NCBI GenBank assembly: GCA_035298385.1
Contig: DATGYC010000164.1
Coordinates: forward strand, 1-7,519
DNA: 7,519 bases
Reading direction: 5' to 3'
DNA from: DATGYC01 sp035298385
Lineage (GTDB): Bacteria > Bacillota > Sulfobacillia > Symbiobacteriales > Symbiobacteriaceae
Shown: positions 1 through 6,164 of the stretch, piece after piece
Layout of the letters: every line of letters starts with the position of its first letter
How positions within the stretch are numbered: position 1 is the stretch's first letter
Position numbers and translations under genes: made by a program
Notes under the pieces: model-generated
Told to the model about the DNA's origin: nothing
What the model saw: only the letters and a program-made list of their open reading frames with translations
Database searches by the model: none

Positions 1-282
1 GATGGGAATCAGGGTGGTCTGTGTCCGAGCCCACTCCACCTCATCGCCCGCCCTGCGCCATAGGCGTAGGGCATGTCGGGCGGCTCTAAGCGCTTCCTCC
101 CACCGCCCCTCCATCCGCAGCGCGTTGCTGTAAGCCCGATGGGCTCGGGCCTTCGCCGGTACGTTGGCGCTCCGACTAAGTGTCATCATCTCAGCCGTTA
201 CCTGGCGGTAGCGCTCTGGGTTGGAGAACATCCAACGTTGGGACTCCTTCTCGAGTTCCTCAATCCGCTGGTCCGGGCTCAT
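1..282 (-). CDS. N-terminal part of a helical TPR-like protein (runs off the left edge)
   Basis: An open frame starts at an ATG (282-280) that overlaps the TGA stop of the anti-sigma-like gene by one base (TGATG), a usual translational-coupling arrangement. It stays open for 94 codons to the window edge. The protein begins MSPDQRIEELEKESQRWMFS and is rich in Ala, Arg, Glu and Leu, with no membrane segment or signal peptide. Residues about 45-90 show a helix-turn-helix rhythm (AYSNALRMEGRWEEALRAA, then ALRLWRRAGDEVEWART) that resembles tetratricopeptide repeats, where small residues pack at fixed spacing. In several bacterial groups a sigma/anti-sigma pair is followed by a large TPR protein, often with a C-terminal CHAT protease domain. 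That domain would lie outside this window, so CHAT is a guess from context. The reading frame and coupling are seen directly. The TPR assignment is by eye and moderate. Confidence 0.72.
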   Translation of the reverse strand, partial: MSPDQRIEELEKESQRWMFSNPERYRQVTAEMMTLSRSANVPAKARAHRAYSNALRMEGRWEEALRAARHALRLWRRAGDEVEWARTQTTLIPI

Positions 283-854
283 CAACTCACACCATAGATA
301 CGGACACGTTGTCCCTCTGCCTCAATGACTAGGTCACACCCGTGCGAGGGGATCCCGGTCAGGACGGCATTGCCCCCAGTATCGACACCAGCGACCCGAT
401 CAGCCTCGTCTTCCAGAACCAACGTGACCTTCCCAGTCTCAACCTGATCGCCATCTGCTCGCATGACGAGCGCCAGCACGTCCCGCAGGCCATCCGGCCG
501 CTCCTGCAATGTGATTGACAGCAAGAGATCGCCGACTTGGAAGGTGCGAACCCGCCCATCAGCGCCACGAACGCCGGCCAACCCGGCCTGCCCGCCACCG
601 TGCATCAGACCCTGCGCCCACTCCACGATCCAGTCTGCCACGACGGCGAGCACGGGCGGTTCGGCATTGACCAAGAACTGCCGTAGCTCCGCTAGTTCAT
701 GCTGGCAATGCGGGCAGTCAGCCACATGGCCCTGGATGGTCTGCATCTCTACCGACGCCAACAGGCCGAGTTCAAACTCGCCTAGGTCATGGGGGGATGG
801 GCACCGGCGACCGAGTACCTCTTGCAAGTGCCGCTCCAGCCGATTCTGCGTCAT
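282..854 (-). CDS. Soluble zinc-finger anti-sigma-factor-like protein
   Basis: This 190-residue protein lies 63 bases downstream of a sigma-factor gene. It has a CPSPHDLGEFELG segment (residues 18-30) and an H-x3-C-x2-C motif (His43, Cys47, Cys50), the hallmark of zf-HC2/ZAS anti-sigma domains. In that family the motif binds zinc and the domain clamps a group IV sigma factor. No hydrophobic membrane-spanning stretch is visible, so it should be cytoplasmic, unlike many RsiW-type anti-sigmas. After a hinge rich in Gly (about 86-97), the C-terminal half (about 100-190) alternates short hydrophobic strands and turns. It ends in a DTGGNAVLTGIP...CDLVIEAEGQRVRIY pattern that recalls small beta-sandwich domains (CnaB or carboxypeptidase-regulatory-like), possibly a sensing or partner-binding module. 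The frame also permits a GTG start at 863, but that codon sits inside the Shine-Dalgarno sequence, so ATG 854 was chosen. The partner is presumably the upstream sigma factor. Anti-sigma function is inferred. Confidence 0.75.
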   Translation of the reverse strand: MTQNRLERHLQEVLGRRCPSPHDLGEFELGLLASVEMQTIQGHVADCPHCQHELAELRQFLVNAEPPVLAVVADWIVEWAQGLMHGGGQAGLAGVRGADGRVRTFQVGDLLLSITLQERPDGLRDVLALVMRADGDQVETGKVTLVLEDEADRVAGVDTGGNAVLTGIPSHGCDLVIEAEGQRVRIYGVS

Positions 855-859
855 CCAAT

Positions 860-868
860 CCACCTCCC
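860..868 (-). promoter_or_regulatory. Ribosome binding site that decides the anti-sigma start
   Basis: The minus strand reads GGGAGGTGG. GGAGG ends 8 bases before ATG 854, which is ideal spacing. The in-frame GTG at 863 lies within this site and so cannot be its start. Confidence 0.75.
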
Positions 869-917
869 GACCTCTACTTATTAGAACCGCAGTCCATCAT
901 GATTTTCGGGGATCACG

Positions 918-1523
918 CTATAAAAATGCACGCATGCGTCCGTCGCGCCCCAACCGCTCAAGCAGGTTTCGTTTGAGCCGGTAGACATCCTGCACATCGC
1001 CGAAGAGACCACTATACCGTTGTGCGATCGCTCGTGGCGGGAGCCCTCGCACGAGGGCCGCTTCGACCAGAACCTGCTCCTGCTCGGTCCGGGCATGCTC
1101 CGCCACGATTCGCCAGAGTTCGTTCCGCTCCATCGTGCCGACGACGGAAGCCTCTACCTGTGTTCCGGTATCGGGCAGTAGCCCCCCCTGCTCCTCCTCA
1201 TCAAGGTAGACAAGATCAACCGGAATCGCCCGGCGAAGGCTCTCGACGATACTGCTATTCACACACATCTTTAGATACTGTAGTACTTGAACGGGCGTCT
1301 CAAAGCGGGCGAGTTTCTGGTGGTCAACCGCTCGCCAGAGCTTCTCCAGCGCCCGGCTTACGAAGAGTTGTGCGTCCTCGCCGGTCCGCTGAAACTGTGG
1401 ATGACGACGAACCCAGACCGCAACCCGGGGCGCCCAGACCGCCCACGTCCGCTCCCAGGAGACCTCGTCACGGTTCGCCAACGCTTCCAGGAGGAGCTCA
1501 ATCTCCGCGGGACTTGCTGGCAA
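918..1523 (-). CDS. Small sigma-70-family (ECF-like) RNA polymerase sigma factor
   Basis: The protein is about 201 residues with two helical regions, the usual size for an ECF or related alternative sigma factor. From the chosen start, residues about 20-100 correspond to region 2 (core and -10 binding), with the helix DAQLFVSRALEKLWRAV matching the region 2.2 pattern. An acidic linker follows (LDEEEQGG, about 108-115). Residues about 135-192 resemble region 4, a helix-turn-helix that reads the -35: LVRGLPPRAIAQRYSGLFGD, then a basic recognition-type helix VYRLKRNLLERL. The region 4 match is looser than in classical RpoE, so it belongs to a divergent subgroup. The frame can extend to GTG 1544, directly after an in-frame TAG. 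However, a perfect AGGAGG lies inside that extension, 8 bases before TTG 1523, so the TTG start is preferred. It heads an apparent operon with a zinc-finger anti-sigma-like gene and a TPR-like gene. The promoter targets are unknown. Confidence 0.8.
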   Translation of the reverse strand: MPASPAEIELLLEALANRDEVSWERTWAVWAPRVAVWVRRHPQFQRTGEDAQLFVSRALEKLWRAVDHQKLARFETPVQVLQYLKMCVNSSIVESLRRAIPVDLVYLDEEEQGGLLPDTGTQVEASVVGTMERNELWRIVAEHARTEQEQVLVEAALVRGLPPRAIAQRYSGLFGDVQDVYRLKRNLLERLGRDGRMRAFL

Positions 1524-1530
1524 CGCCGTT

Positions 1531-1540
1531 CCCTCCTCCC
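1531..1540 (-). promoter_or_regulatory. Ribosome binding site that favours the TTG start of the sigma gene
   Basis: The minus strand reads GGGAGGAGGG. AGGAGG ends 8 bases before TTG 1523. The alternative GTG at 1544 is upstream of this site and has no comparable site of its own. Confidence 0.65.
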
Positions 1541-1552
1541 ACACCTAACGCG

Positions 1553-1566
1553 GGGCCTTTCGGCCC
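1553..1566 (-). other. Leader hairpin with a GNRA tetraloop before the sigma gene
   Basis: The minus-strand transcript would read GGGCC-GAAA-GGCCC, a 5-bp GC stem closed by a GAAA tetraloop. If transcription starts about 7 bases after the TATAAT box, this hairpin forms almost at the 5' end of the mRNA. There it could protect the message from decay. It lies too far upstream to block the ribosome binding site directly. Confidence 0.5.
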
Positions 1567-1575
1567 ATTTCACCC

Positions 1576-1581
1576 ATTATA
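1576..1581 (-). promoter_or_regulatory. Candidate -10 box (TATAAT) of the sigma operon
   Basis: The minus strand carries a perfect TATAAT 53 bases before TTG 1523, in the only AT-rich patch of this region. No good TTGACA lies 16-18 bases upstream; at 17 bases the sequence is CCCACA. The promoter may therefore depend on an activator or on a different sigma factor. The position fits a short leader of about 45 bases. Confidence 0.5.
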
Positions 1582-1615
1582 CAAAACTCTTTACATTTTG
1601 TGGGCCAAAGTTTTG
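1582..1615. repeat. Inverted repeat CAAAACT...AGTTTTG upstream of the -10 box
   Basis: A 7-base perfect inverted repeat, CAAAACT (1582-1588) and AGTTTTG (1609-1615), has arm centres 27 bp apart. One arm abuts the TATAAT box. A nested pair, ACAAAA (1581-1586) and TTTTGT (1596-1601), overlaps it. This placement across the -35 region suits an operator or activator site. The arms are AT-rich and short, so chance is possible. Confidence 0.4.
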
Positions 1616-1746
1616 GGTATTCCAACCAGAAAGATTCCCTGCAAGGACGAGCGCCAAGGTGTAAAGGAGAGGGCCGATGCACAGGAGTAGCGTATGAGCC
1701 AAGGAAGAGGGCGATGAAGCACGGACTTGCCCGATTCGGCCGTACA

Positions 1747-1780
1747 GAAGGCCGGCCCCCTTCCCGGGGAGCCGGCCTTC
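1747..1780 (-). terminator. Strong hairpin after the RNase E/G gene (probable terminator)
   Basis: A 10-bp perfect stem GAAGGCCGGC / GCCGGCCTTC encloses a further CCCC/GGGG stem. It begins 2 bases after the rng stop codon. No clear U-tract follows on the minus strand (TGTACGGCC), so termination may be inefficient or U-independent, or the hairpin may protect the 3' end. The 130 bases between it and the sigma promoter region (1616-1746) hold nothing I can recognise. Confidence 0.65.
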
Positions 1781-1782
1781 GC

Positions 1783-3483
1783 TTATGCCTTTACCTTCGC
1801 TTTGGCGTAGGTCCGATAGACCCGGGTGACCTCGATCTGCACCCGCTTGCCGACCAGTTTCCCGGCGCCCTCAATGTCCAAGACGTAGCCCTCCATCCGG
1901 GCGATCCCGTCCACCGGATTATTAGCGTGCTGCTCCTCCACCCGGAGCTCAAGCACCTGGCCCACCTTGACCGGCAGGGACCGCTCCTCCACCTCAGCCC
2001 GAGTGCCGAGCGCCTTCAAGTTCCACTGCTCGGGATGGACCTCAAGGGCGCCCCGGATGTAGAGCACCTTGCCCAGTTCCTGTTCCAGCGCCTTCAGGCG
2101 TCCCCCGCCCGGCCCGATCACCTCGGCCGCCACGGACGGGTGTACCTCCAGCAGGAGCGCCTCGGAGGAGGACTGCTTCATGATCCGGCGGATCTCCGCC
2201 CGGACCTTCCCCGCCATCGTCTCCTCGCTCTGGAGCTTTCCGCGCCCCTCACAGCGGTCGCAGGGGCGTAGCATCGCCTCATCCAGGTTCTGACGCGACT
2301 TCTTGCGCGTCATCTCAAGTAGGCCCAGCTTGGTGAAGCCGACCACGTTCGCCTTGGTCCGGTCCCGCTTCAACTCGGTCTCCAGGACGGCCTTCACCTG
2401 CTCCTGCTGCTCAACCGACTCCATATCGATGAAGTCGATGATGATGATCCCACCGATATCGCGAAGCCGGAGTTGCCGAGCGATCTCTGTAGCGGCCTCC
2501 AAGTTCGCCTTGAAGACGGTATCAGCCAAGTCGGTCGTCCCAACGAACTTGCCCGTGTTGACATCGATCGAGGTGAGCGCCTCGGTCTGGTCGATCACCA
2601 GGTAGCCGCCGCTCTTCAGCCAGACCCGCTTGCGGAGCGCCTTGTCGATCTCGAGCTCCACCCCGTAGCGGTCGTAGAGCGACTGGTCGGTCTGGGTGTA
2701 GAACTTGCAGCGCTCCAGCAGGTTAGGGGCATAGGCCTTCAAGAGCTCCTGTGCCTGCTGGTAGGCATCGCGATCGTCGATCCAGCAAAGATCGACGTTC
2801 TCGTCAAAGACATCGCGGACCAGGCGATGAACCAAGCCCTGATCCTGGTAGAGGGCCGAGGGCGCCGGGGCATCCTTCGCCTTCTCCGCCAGCCGCTCCC
2901 AGAGTCGGGCCAAGTACTCAAGGTCGCGGACGAGCTCCTCCTCCCGGGCGCCCTCGGCGACCGTTCGGACGATCACGCCCATCCCGGCCGGCTTCACCCG
3001 ATGAGCGAGCTGCTTCAGCCGCTCCCGTTCCGCATCCTCGCTGATCCGGCGGGAGACGCCCACGTAGTCGACGTTCGGCATGAGAACCATATAGCGCCCT
3101 GGTAGGGTGATGTTGCGGCTCACCCGGGCGCCCTTCGTCCCGATCGGCTCCTTGGCCACCTGGACGACGATCTCCTGACCGGGGCGGACCAAGTCCTTGA
3201 TCGTCAGCTTCGACTTGAGGGCTTGCGCCGCCTCCCCCTCCGGGTCATTGATCTTGCCAGGCTGGGCATCATCCACATAAAGAAATGAGTTCCGCTCCAG
3301 CCCAATCTGCACGAAGGCCGCCTGCATACCCGGCAGGACGTTCTCTACCTTACCCTTATAGATGTTGCCGACAATCCGCCCGGCATCTGGCCGCTCGACA
3401 TAGATCTCGGCCAGGTCGCCATCCTCCAACAGGACGGCACGGGTCTCGTCTGCGTCCACGGTGATCAACAGTTCTTTGCGCAT
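1783..3483 (-). CDS. rng: Ribonuclease E/G family endoribonuclease with C-terminal TRAM domain
   Basis: This 566-residue enzyme cleaves single-stranded, AU-rich RNA in mRNA decay and rRNA/tRNA maturation, in the cytoplasm or at the membrane. The N-terminus (MRKELLITVDADETRAVLLE) and the segment GNIYKGKVENVLPGMQAAFVQIG (about 39-61) mark the family, with the S1 RNA-binding region at about 35-125. The DNase I-like catalytic part includes GGYLVIDQTEALTSIDVNTG, where Asp307 corresponds to E. coli RNase E Asp303. It also has RDIGGIIIIDFIDM, where Asp350 corresponds to Asp346; the two are 43 residues apart in both proteins. CDRC (408-411) is the zinc-link motif that joins protomers. IGPGGGRLKALEQELG (about 456-471) is the conserved small domain. 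Unlike E. coli RNase G (489 residues), the protein ends in a TRAM-like RNA-binding domain (about 505-566: KVGQVLELRVEE...VLDIEGAGKLVGKRVQIEVTRVYRTYAKAKV). No RNase E-type disordered degradosome scaffold follows. ATG 3483 is preceded by GGGGGA. The family assignment is secure. The choice between E and G naming rests on length. Confidence 0.95.
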   Translation of the reverse strand: MRKELLITVDADETRAVLLEDGDLAEIYVERPDAGRIVGNIYKGKVENVLPGMQAAFVQIGLERNSFLYVDDAQPGKINDPEGEAAQALKSKLTIKDLVRPGQEIVVQVAKEPIGTKGARVSRNITLPGRYMVLMPNVDYVGVSRRISEDAERERLKQLAHRVKPAGMGVIVRTVAEGAREEELVRDLEYLARLWERLAEKAKDAPAPSALYQDQGLVHRLVRDVFDENVDLCWIDDRDAYQQAQELLKAYAPNLLERCKFYTQTDQSLYDRYGVELEIDKALRKRVWLKSGGYLVIDQTEALTSIDVNTGKFVGTTDLADTVFKANLEAATEIARQLRLRDIGGIIIIDFIDMESVEQQEQVKAVLETELKRDRTKANVVGFTKLGLLEMTRKKSRQNLDEAMLRPCDRCEGRGKLQSEETMAGKVRAEIRRIMKQSSSEALLLEVHPSVAAEVIGPGGGRLKALEQELGKVLYIRGALEVHPEQWNLKALGTRAEVEERSLPVKVGQVLELRVEEQHANNPVDGIARMEGYVLDIEGAGKLVGKRVQIEVTRVYRTYAKAKVKA

Positions 3484-3498
3484 ATCGCTTCCCCCATC

Positions 3499-3515
3499 AG
3501 GAACGGGGTGTTCCT
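3499..3515 (-). other. Small leader hairpin before rng
   Basis: A perfect 6-bp inverted repeat AGGAAC-ACCCC-GTTCCT ends 15 bases before the rng ATG, just upstream of the GGGGGA ribosome binding site. It could be a leader stem-loop that tunes translation or decay, since E. coli rne is autoregulated through its leader, or a DNA operator. I see no confident -10/-35 pair in 3516-3581. Confidence 0.4.
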
Positions 3516-3581
3516 ATCCCTAGTATCTCTCACTTTAACAGGTTCGGGTCTAGGACGGAAATTCCCTCCCCCACAAACGAA

Positions 3582-3604
3582 GAGGGAGGCTGAACGCCTC
3601 CCTC
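3582..3604 (-). terminator. Terminator of the phn operon
   Basis: A 9-bp perfect stem GAGGGAGGC / GCCTCCCTC with a 5-base loop (GTTCA on the minus strand) starts 4 bases after the phnE2 stop. It is followed by TTCGTTTG, a weak U-rich tail. This fits an intrinsic terminator separating the transporter operon from rng. Confidence 0.75.
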
Positions 3605-3608
3605 GACA

Positions 3609-4373
3609 TTAGACAAGCTTCTTGCGCAGTTTTCCCGAACCGAGATCGATCAGGCTGACCGCCACGACGATCAGAAGCAGGATGATACCAACCCGGCCCC
3701 ACTCCCCCGAGAGGATCGCAAAGAGGAGCGGGGTACCGATGCCAGCAGCACCGACCACACCCAGCACGACCGCGGCACGGGCGTTAATCTCAAAGCGGTA
3801 GAGGACGAAGGAGGCGAACTCCGGCAGGACCTGCGGGATCATCCCGTACCAGATCTGCTGCAGTCGGTTGCCGCCACAGGCCTGGATCGCCTCGATCGGG
3901 CCCTTGTCGATCGCCTCGACGGCGTCAGCATAGAGCTTGCCCATCAGACCGATCGAGTGGATGCCCATCGCCAAGACGCCGGCCATGGCGCCCGGACCGA
4001 CGCCCTTGATGAAGATGATCGCCAGGATGATCTCCGGCACGGTGCGAATCACGTTGAGCAGGAAGCGCCCCACACCGGCAAACCGGGCGGCGACGTTCCG
4101 GGAGGCCAGGAAAGCAAAGGGGAGGGCGAGGACTGCTGCAATCAGCGTGCCCAGTACCGCCATCTCCATGGTCTGTAGCAGCTTGACCGTTCCCTCTGCG
4201 GCGTAGGCCCAGTCCGTGCCCAGGAAGATCCCGCGCAGGATGCCCAGGATGTTAGGCAGGACCTGCGACCAACTGAACCCGTCAAACCGGGCCGTTGTGG
4301 TCGCCCAGAGGACGAGCACGAGCGCCAAACCCGCATAGAGGGCGGCTTGATACCGTCGCATCGTCTTACTCAT
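3609..4373 (-). CDS. phnE: Phosphonate-type ABC transporter permease, second subunit
   Basis: This 254-residue inner-membrane protein of the PhnE family (binding-protein-dependent permease, MetI-like fold) forms half of the translocation pore. It has an N-terminal membrane segment (about 8-26), a short periplasmic stretch, and then hydrophobic segments at about 68-90, 103-123, 127-147 and 228-246. The cytoplasmic EAA loop that docks on the ATPase is clear: KGPIEAIQACGGNRLQQIWY, then IPQVLP (about 158-184). TVPEIILA (111-118) is the usual PhnE segment, corresponding to TVPDLVLA in the neighbouring subunit. Its ATG overlaps the stop of the upstream permease by 4 bases (ATGA), and GGGAGCGG precedes it at a suitable distance. 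It differs from the first permease in its shorter N-terminal loop, so the pore is probably a heterodimer. Substrate cannot be told from the permease. Confidence 0.92.
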   Translation of the reverse strand: MSKTMRRYQAALYAGLALVLVLWATTTARFDGFSWSQVLPNILGILRGIFLGTDWAYAAEGTVKLLQTMEMAVLGTLIAAVLALPFAFLASRNVAARFAGVGRFLLNVIRTVPEIILAIIFIKGVGPGAMAGVLAMGIHSIGLMGKLYADAVEAIDKGPIEAIQACGGNRLQQIWYGMIPQVLPEFASFVLYRFEINARAAVVLGVVGAAGIGTPLLFAILSGEWGRVGIILLLIVVAVSLIDLGSGKLRKKLV

Positions 4374-5317
4374 ACCAACCGCTCCCTCAGCTTGTTGCTG
4401 ACCCAGTCCATCGCCACGACGATCACCAGCATGACCACGATGACCACGCCCACCTCGCGGAAGCGACCGAGGTTCAGGTTGGTCTGCAGTTCAAGGCCGA
4501 TGCCACCGGCGCCGACGTAGCCCAGGACAGTTGAGGAGCGCACGTTGACCTCTAGGACGTAGAGGACATAGCCCATGAAGTTCGGGAGGATCTGAGGCCA
4601 GACGCCGAAGGCGATCTGCTGCCACCAGGAGCCGCCAGTTGCCTGAATCGCCTCGATCGGGCCGGGATCGATCGACTCGATCGATTCCGAGAGCAACTTG
4701 GCCACGATCGCGAAGGAGAAGATCGAGAGGGCGATGATGCCGGGGAGGGCGCCCGTCCCGAAGGCGCCGACCAAGATGGCCGCCAGGACCAGATCTGGAA
4801 CCGTCCGAATCAGGTTCATGACCGTCCGGGCCGTCAGGTAGACCCAACGCTTCCGAGCGAGGTTTTGGCTGCTGTAGAGGGCGGCTGGCACCGCCAGGAG
4901 CGATCCAATAAACGTACCGATGATCGCCATGCGGAAGGTATCGAGCAGAGGCGCTTTGATGTTACCAACATAGGCGACCTGCGCCTTCAGGAAGTCCGGG
5001 CGGAACCAGTAGAGGGTCTCTTCCCGTTCGCAGACGGCCGCCACCTTAACCGGGTCCAGCTTGCCGGACCACGGACCTTCCGGATCGGTCTCACCCCAGA
5101 CCAGGTTGGCATTCTTACACGTGTTGATCCGCTCGAACGGACCTAAGCGGTAGACCAGATCGGCCATCTGCCGCCAGTTCTCCCCGTTCAGGAACTCCCC
5201 CGGCCCAATCTTCAGGTGGGCCGACGGGACGATGTATAGGAGGAGAAGCAGAGCGGTCACCCACAGGGCGGGCCGCCGGCTGAAGAAGCCCTTGGCGCGC
5301 TTCTTCTCGCTACTCAT
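4370..5317 (-). CDS. phnE: Phosphonate-type ABC transporter permease with enlarged periplasmic loop
   Basis: This 315-residue inner-membrane permease of the PhnE family pairs with the downstream permease. It has a basic N-terminus, a membrane segment at about 17-35, and then a hydrophilic stretch of about 90 residues (36-125) that should face outward. That stretch holds two cysteines, Cys67 and Cys96, which could form a disulfide. The conserved permease core follows, with membrane segments at about 127-148, 172-187, 190-207 and 288-304. The EAA loop is GPIEAIQATGGSWWQQIAFG followed by WPQILP (about 219-245). VRSSTVLGYVGAGGIG (259-274) is typical of the family. Common PhnE proteins are about 260-280 residues, so most of the extra length is in the outer loop, which may contact the binding protein. 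The ATG overlaps the phnC stop by 4 bases and the gene overlaps the next permease by 4 bases. Confidence 0.92.
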   Translation of the reverse strand: MSSEKKRAKGFFSRRPALWVTALLLLLYIVPSAHLKIGPGEFLNGENWRQMADLVYRLGPFERINTCKNANLVWGETDPEGPWSGKLDPVKVAAVCEREETLYWFRPDFLKAQVAYVGNIKAPLLDTFRMAIIGTFIGSLLAVPAALYSSQNLARKRWVYLTARTVMNLIRTVPDLVLAAILVGAFGTGALPGIIALSIFSFAIVAKLLSESIESIDPGPIEAIQATGGSWWQQIAFGVWPQILPNFMGYVLYVLEVNVRSSTVLGYVGAGGIGLELQTNLNLGRFREVGVVIVVMLVIVVAMDWVSNKLRERLV

Positions 5318-6084
5318 GCCTCGTTCCCCCGCAGATCGTCCGGGCGAATCCGACGGCCGTAGATCTCCTCGAAGGTCTGCTCGGTCACCTGGCTAGCCGG
5401 ACCGTCATAGACGATCCGCCCTGCTCGCATCCCGATGATCCGGTCGGCGTACTCCTGGGCCATATCAATGAAGTGGATGTTGACCAGCGTCGTGATCTTA
5501 TCTTCACGTGAGATCCGGCGCAGGTCGTTCATGACCGCGTGACCCGTGGGCGGGTCGAGCGAAGCGACCGGCTCATCGGCCAGGATCAGCTTGGGCTGCT
5601 GCGTTAGCGCTCGAGCGATCGAGACCCGCTGCTGCTGGCCACCCGAGAGTTCATCGGCGCGGGAGTCGATCTTCTCGCTCAAGCCAACACGCTCCAGGGC
5701 CTCCTTCGCCAGCTTGATATCAGCGGCGGGGAAGAGCCCCAGGATAGAGCGTACGTTTCCGATGTGACCGAGGCGCCCGCTCAGGACGTTACGCAACACA
5801 GAGGAGCGCTTGACTAGGTTGTAGCTCTGGAAGATCATGCCTACCTTCGTGCGCCAGGCACGCAGCTGGGCTTCGTTCATCTTGCAGACGTCCATGCCGT
5901 CAGCAAGCAGTTCACCTTCGGTCGGTTGGACCAGACGGTTGATGGTACGGATCAGGGTCGACTTGCCGGCGCCCGAGAGGCCGACAATGGCGACGAACTC
6001 GCCCTCGTTAATCTTGAGGTTGATATCTTGCAGGCCCTTGGTCCCATTCGGCCAGACCTTCTGGATGCCCTTAAACTCCAACAC
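5314..6084 (-). CDS. phnC: Phosphonate-type ABC transporter ATP-binding protein
   Basis: This 256-residue cytoplasmic ATPase powers the importer. All nucleotide-binding motifs are intact: Walker A GLSGAGKST (35-43), Q-loop Gln86 in FQSYNLV, signature LSGGQQQR (146-153), Walker B LILADEP with Glu171, D-loop SLD (175-177) and switch His204. The segment VNIHFIDMAQEYADRIIGMR and the following GRIVYDGP are typical of PhnC rather than other importer ATPases. The start is GTG 6084, with GGGAGGAG ending 8 bases upstream. It lies 80 bases after phnD, with a stem-loop between, and overlaps the first permease by 4 bases. It should form a homodimer under the two PhnE subunits. Confidence 0.95.
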   Translation of the reverse strand: MLEFKGIQKVWPNGTKGLQDINLKINEGEFVAIVGLSGAGKSTLIRTINRLVQPTEGELLADGMDVCKMNEAQLRAWRTKVGMIFQSYNLVKRSSVLRNVLSGRLGHIGNVRSILGLFPAADIKLAKEALERVGLSEKIDSRADELSGGQQQRVSIARALTQQPKLILADEPVASLDPPTGHAVMNDLRRISREDKITTLVNIHFIDMAQEYADRIIGMRAGRIVYDGPASQVTEQTFEEIYGRRIRPDDLRGNEA

Positions 6085-6106
6085 GAGTCCGACTCCTCCC
6101 TGAAGG

Positions 6107-6145
6107 CGCGTCGCCCCGCGGCCAAACAGCCACGGGGCGCTCGCG
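6107..6145 (-). other. Stem-loop between phnD and phnC
   Basis: The core is CGCCCCG (6112-6118) paired with CGGGGCG (6133-6139). It is extended inward by a 3-bp GGC/GCC stem after one mismatch, with a 6-base loop, and outward by CGCG/CGCG across a small internal loop. No U-tract follows. Hairpins after a binding-protein gene in ABC operons commonly act as partial terminators or 3' stabilisers that raise binding-protein levels over the membrane subunits. That role is inferred here. Confidence 0.6.
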
Positions 6146-6164
6146 TCTCGATGCAGTTGTCAGC

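Noticed and set aside
73..297. Plus-strand open frame of 74 codons
   Set aside because: It lies opposite the coupled minus-strand gene at 1-282, which has a proper start and protein-like composition. The plus-strand product looks like a shadow.
1022..2271. Two long plus-strand frames opposite the sigma gene and the end of rng
   Set aside because: Their products are rich in Pro, Arg, His and Leu in the manner of antisense frames in GC-rich DNA. They cross strong minus-strand features and have no recognisable domain.
2473..3105. 210-codon plus-strand frame
   Set aside because: It is entirely antisense to the conserved RNase E/G core, so its openness follows from codon bias.
3516..3581. Promoter for rng
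   Set aside because: Only three- or four-of-six matches to -10 and -35 with poor partners were found; none is better than chance.
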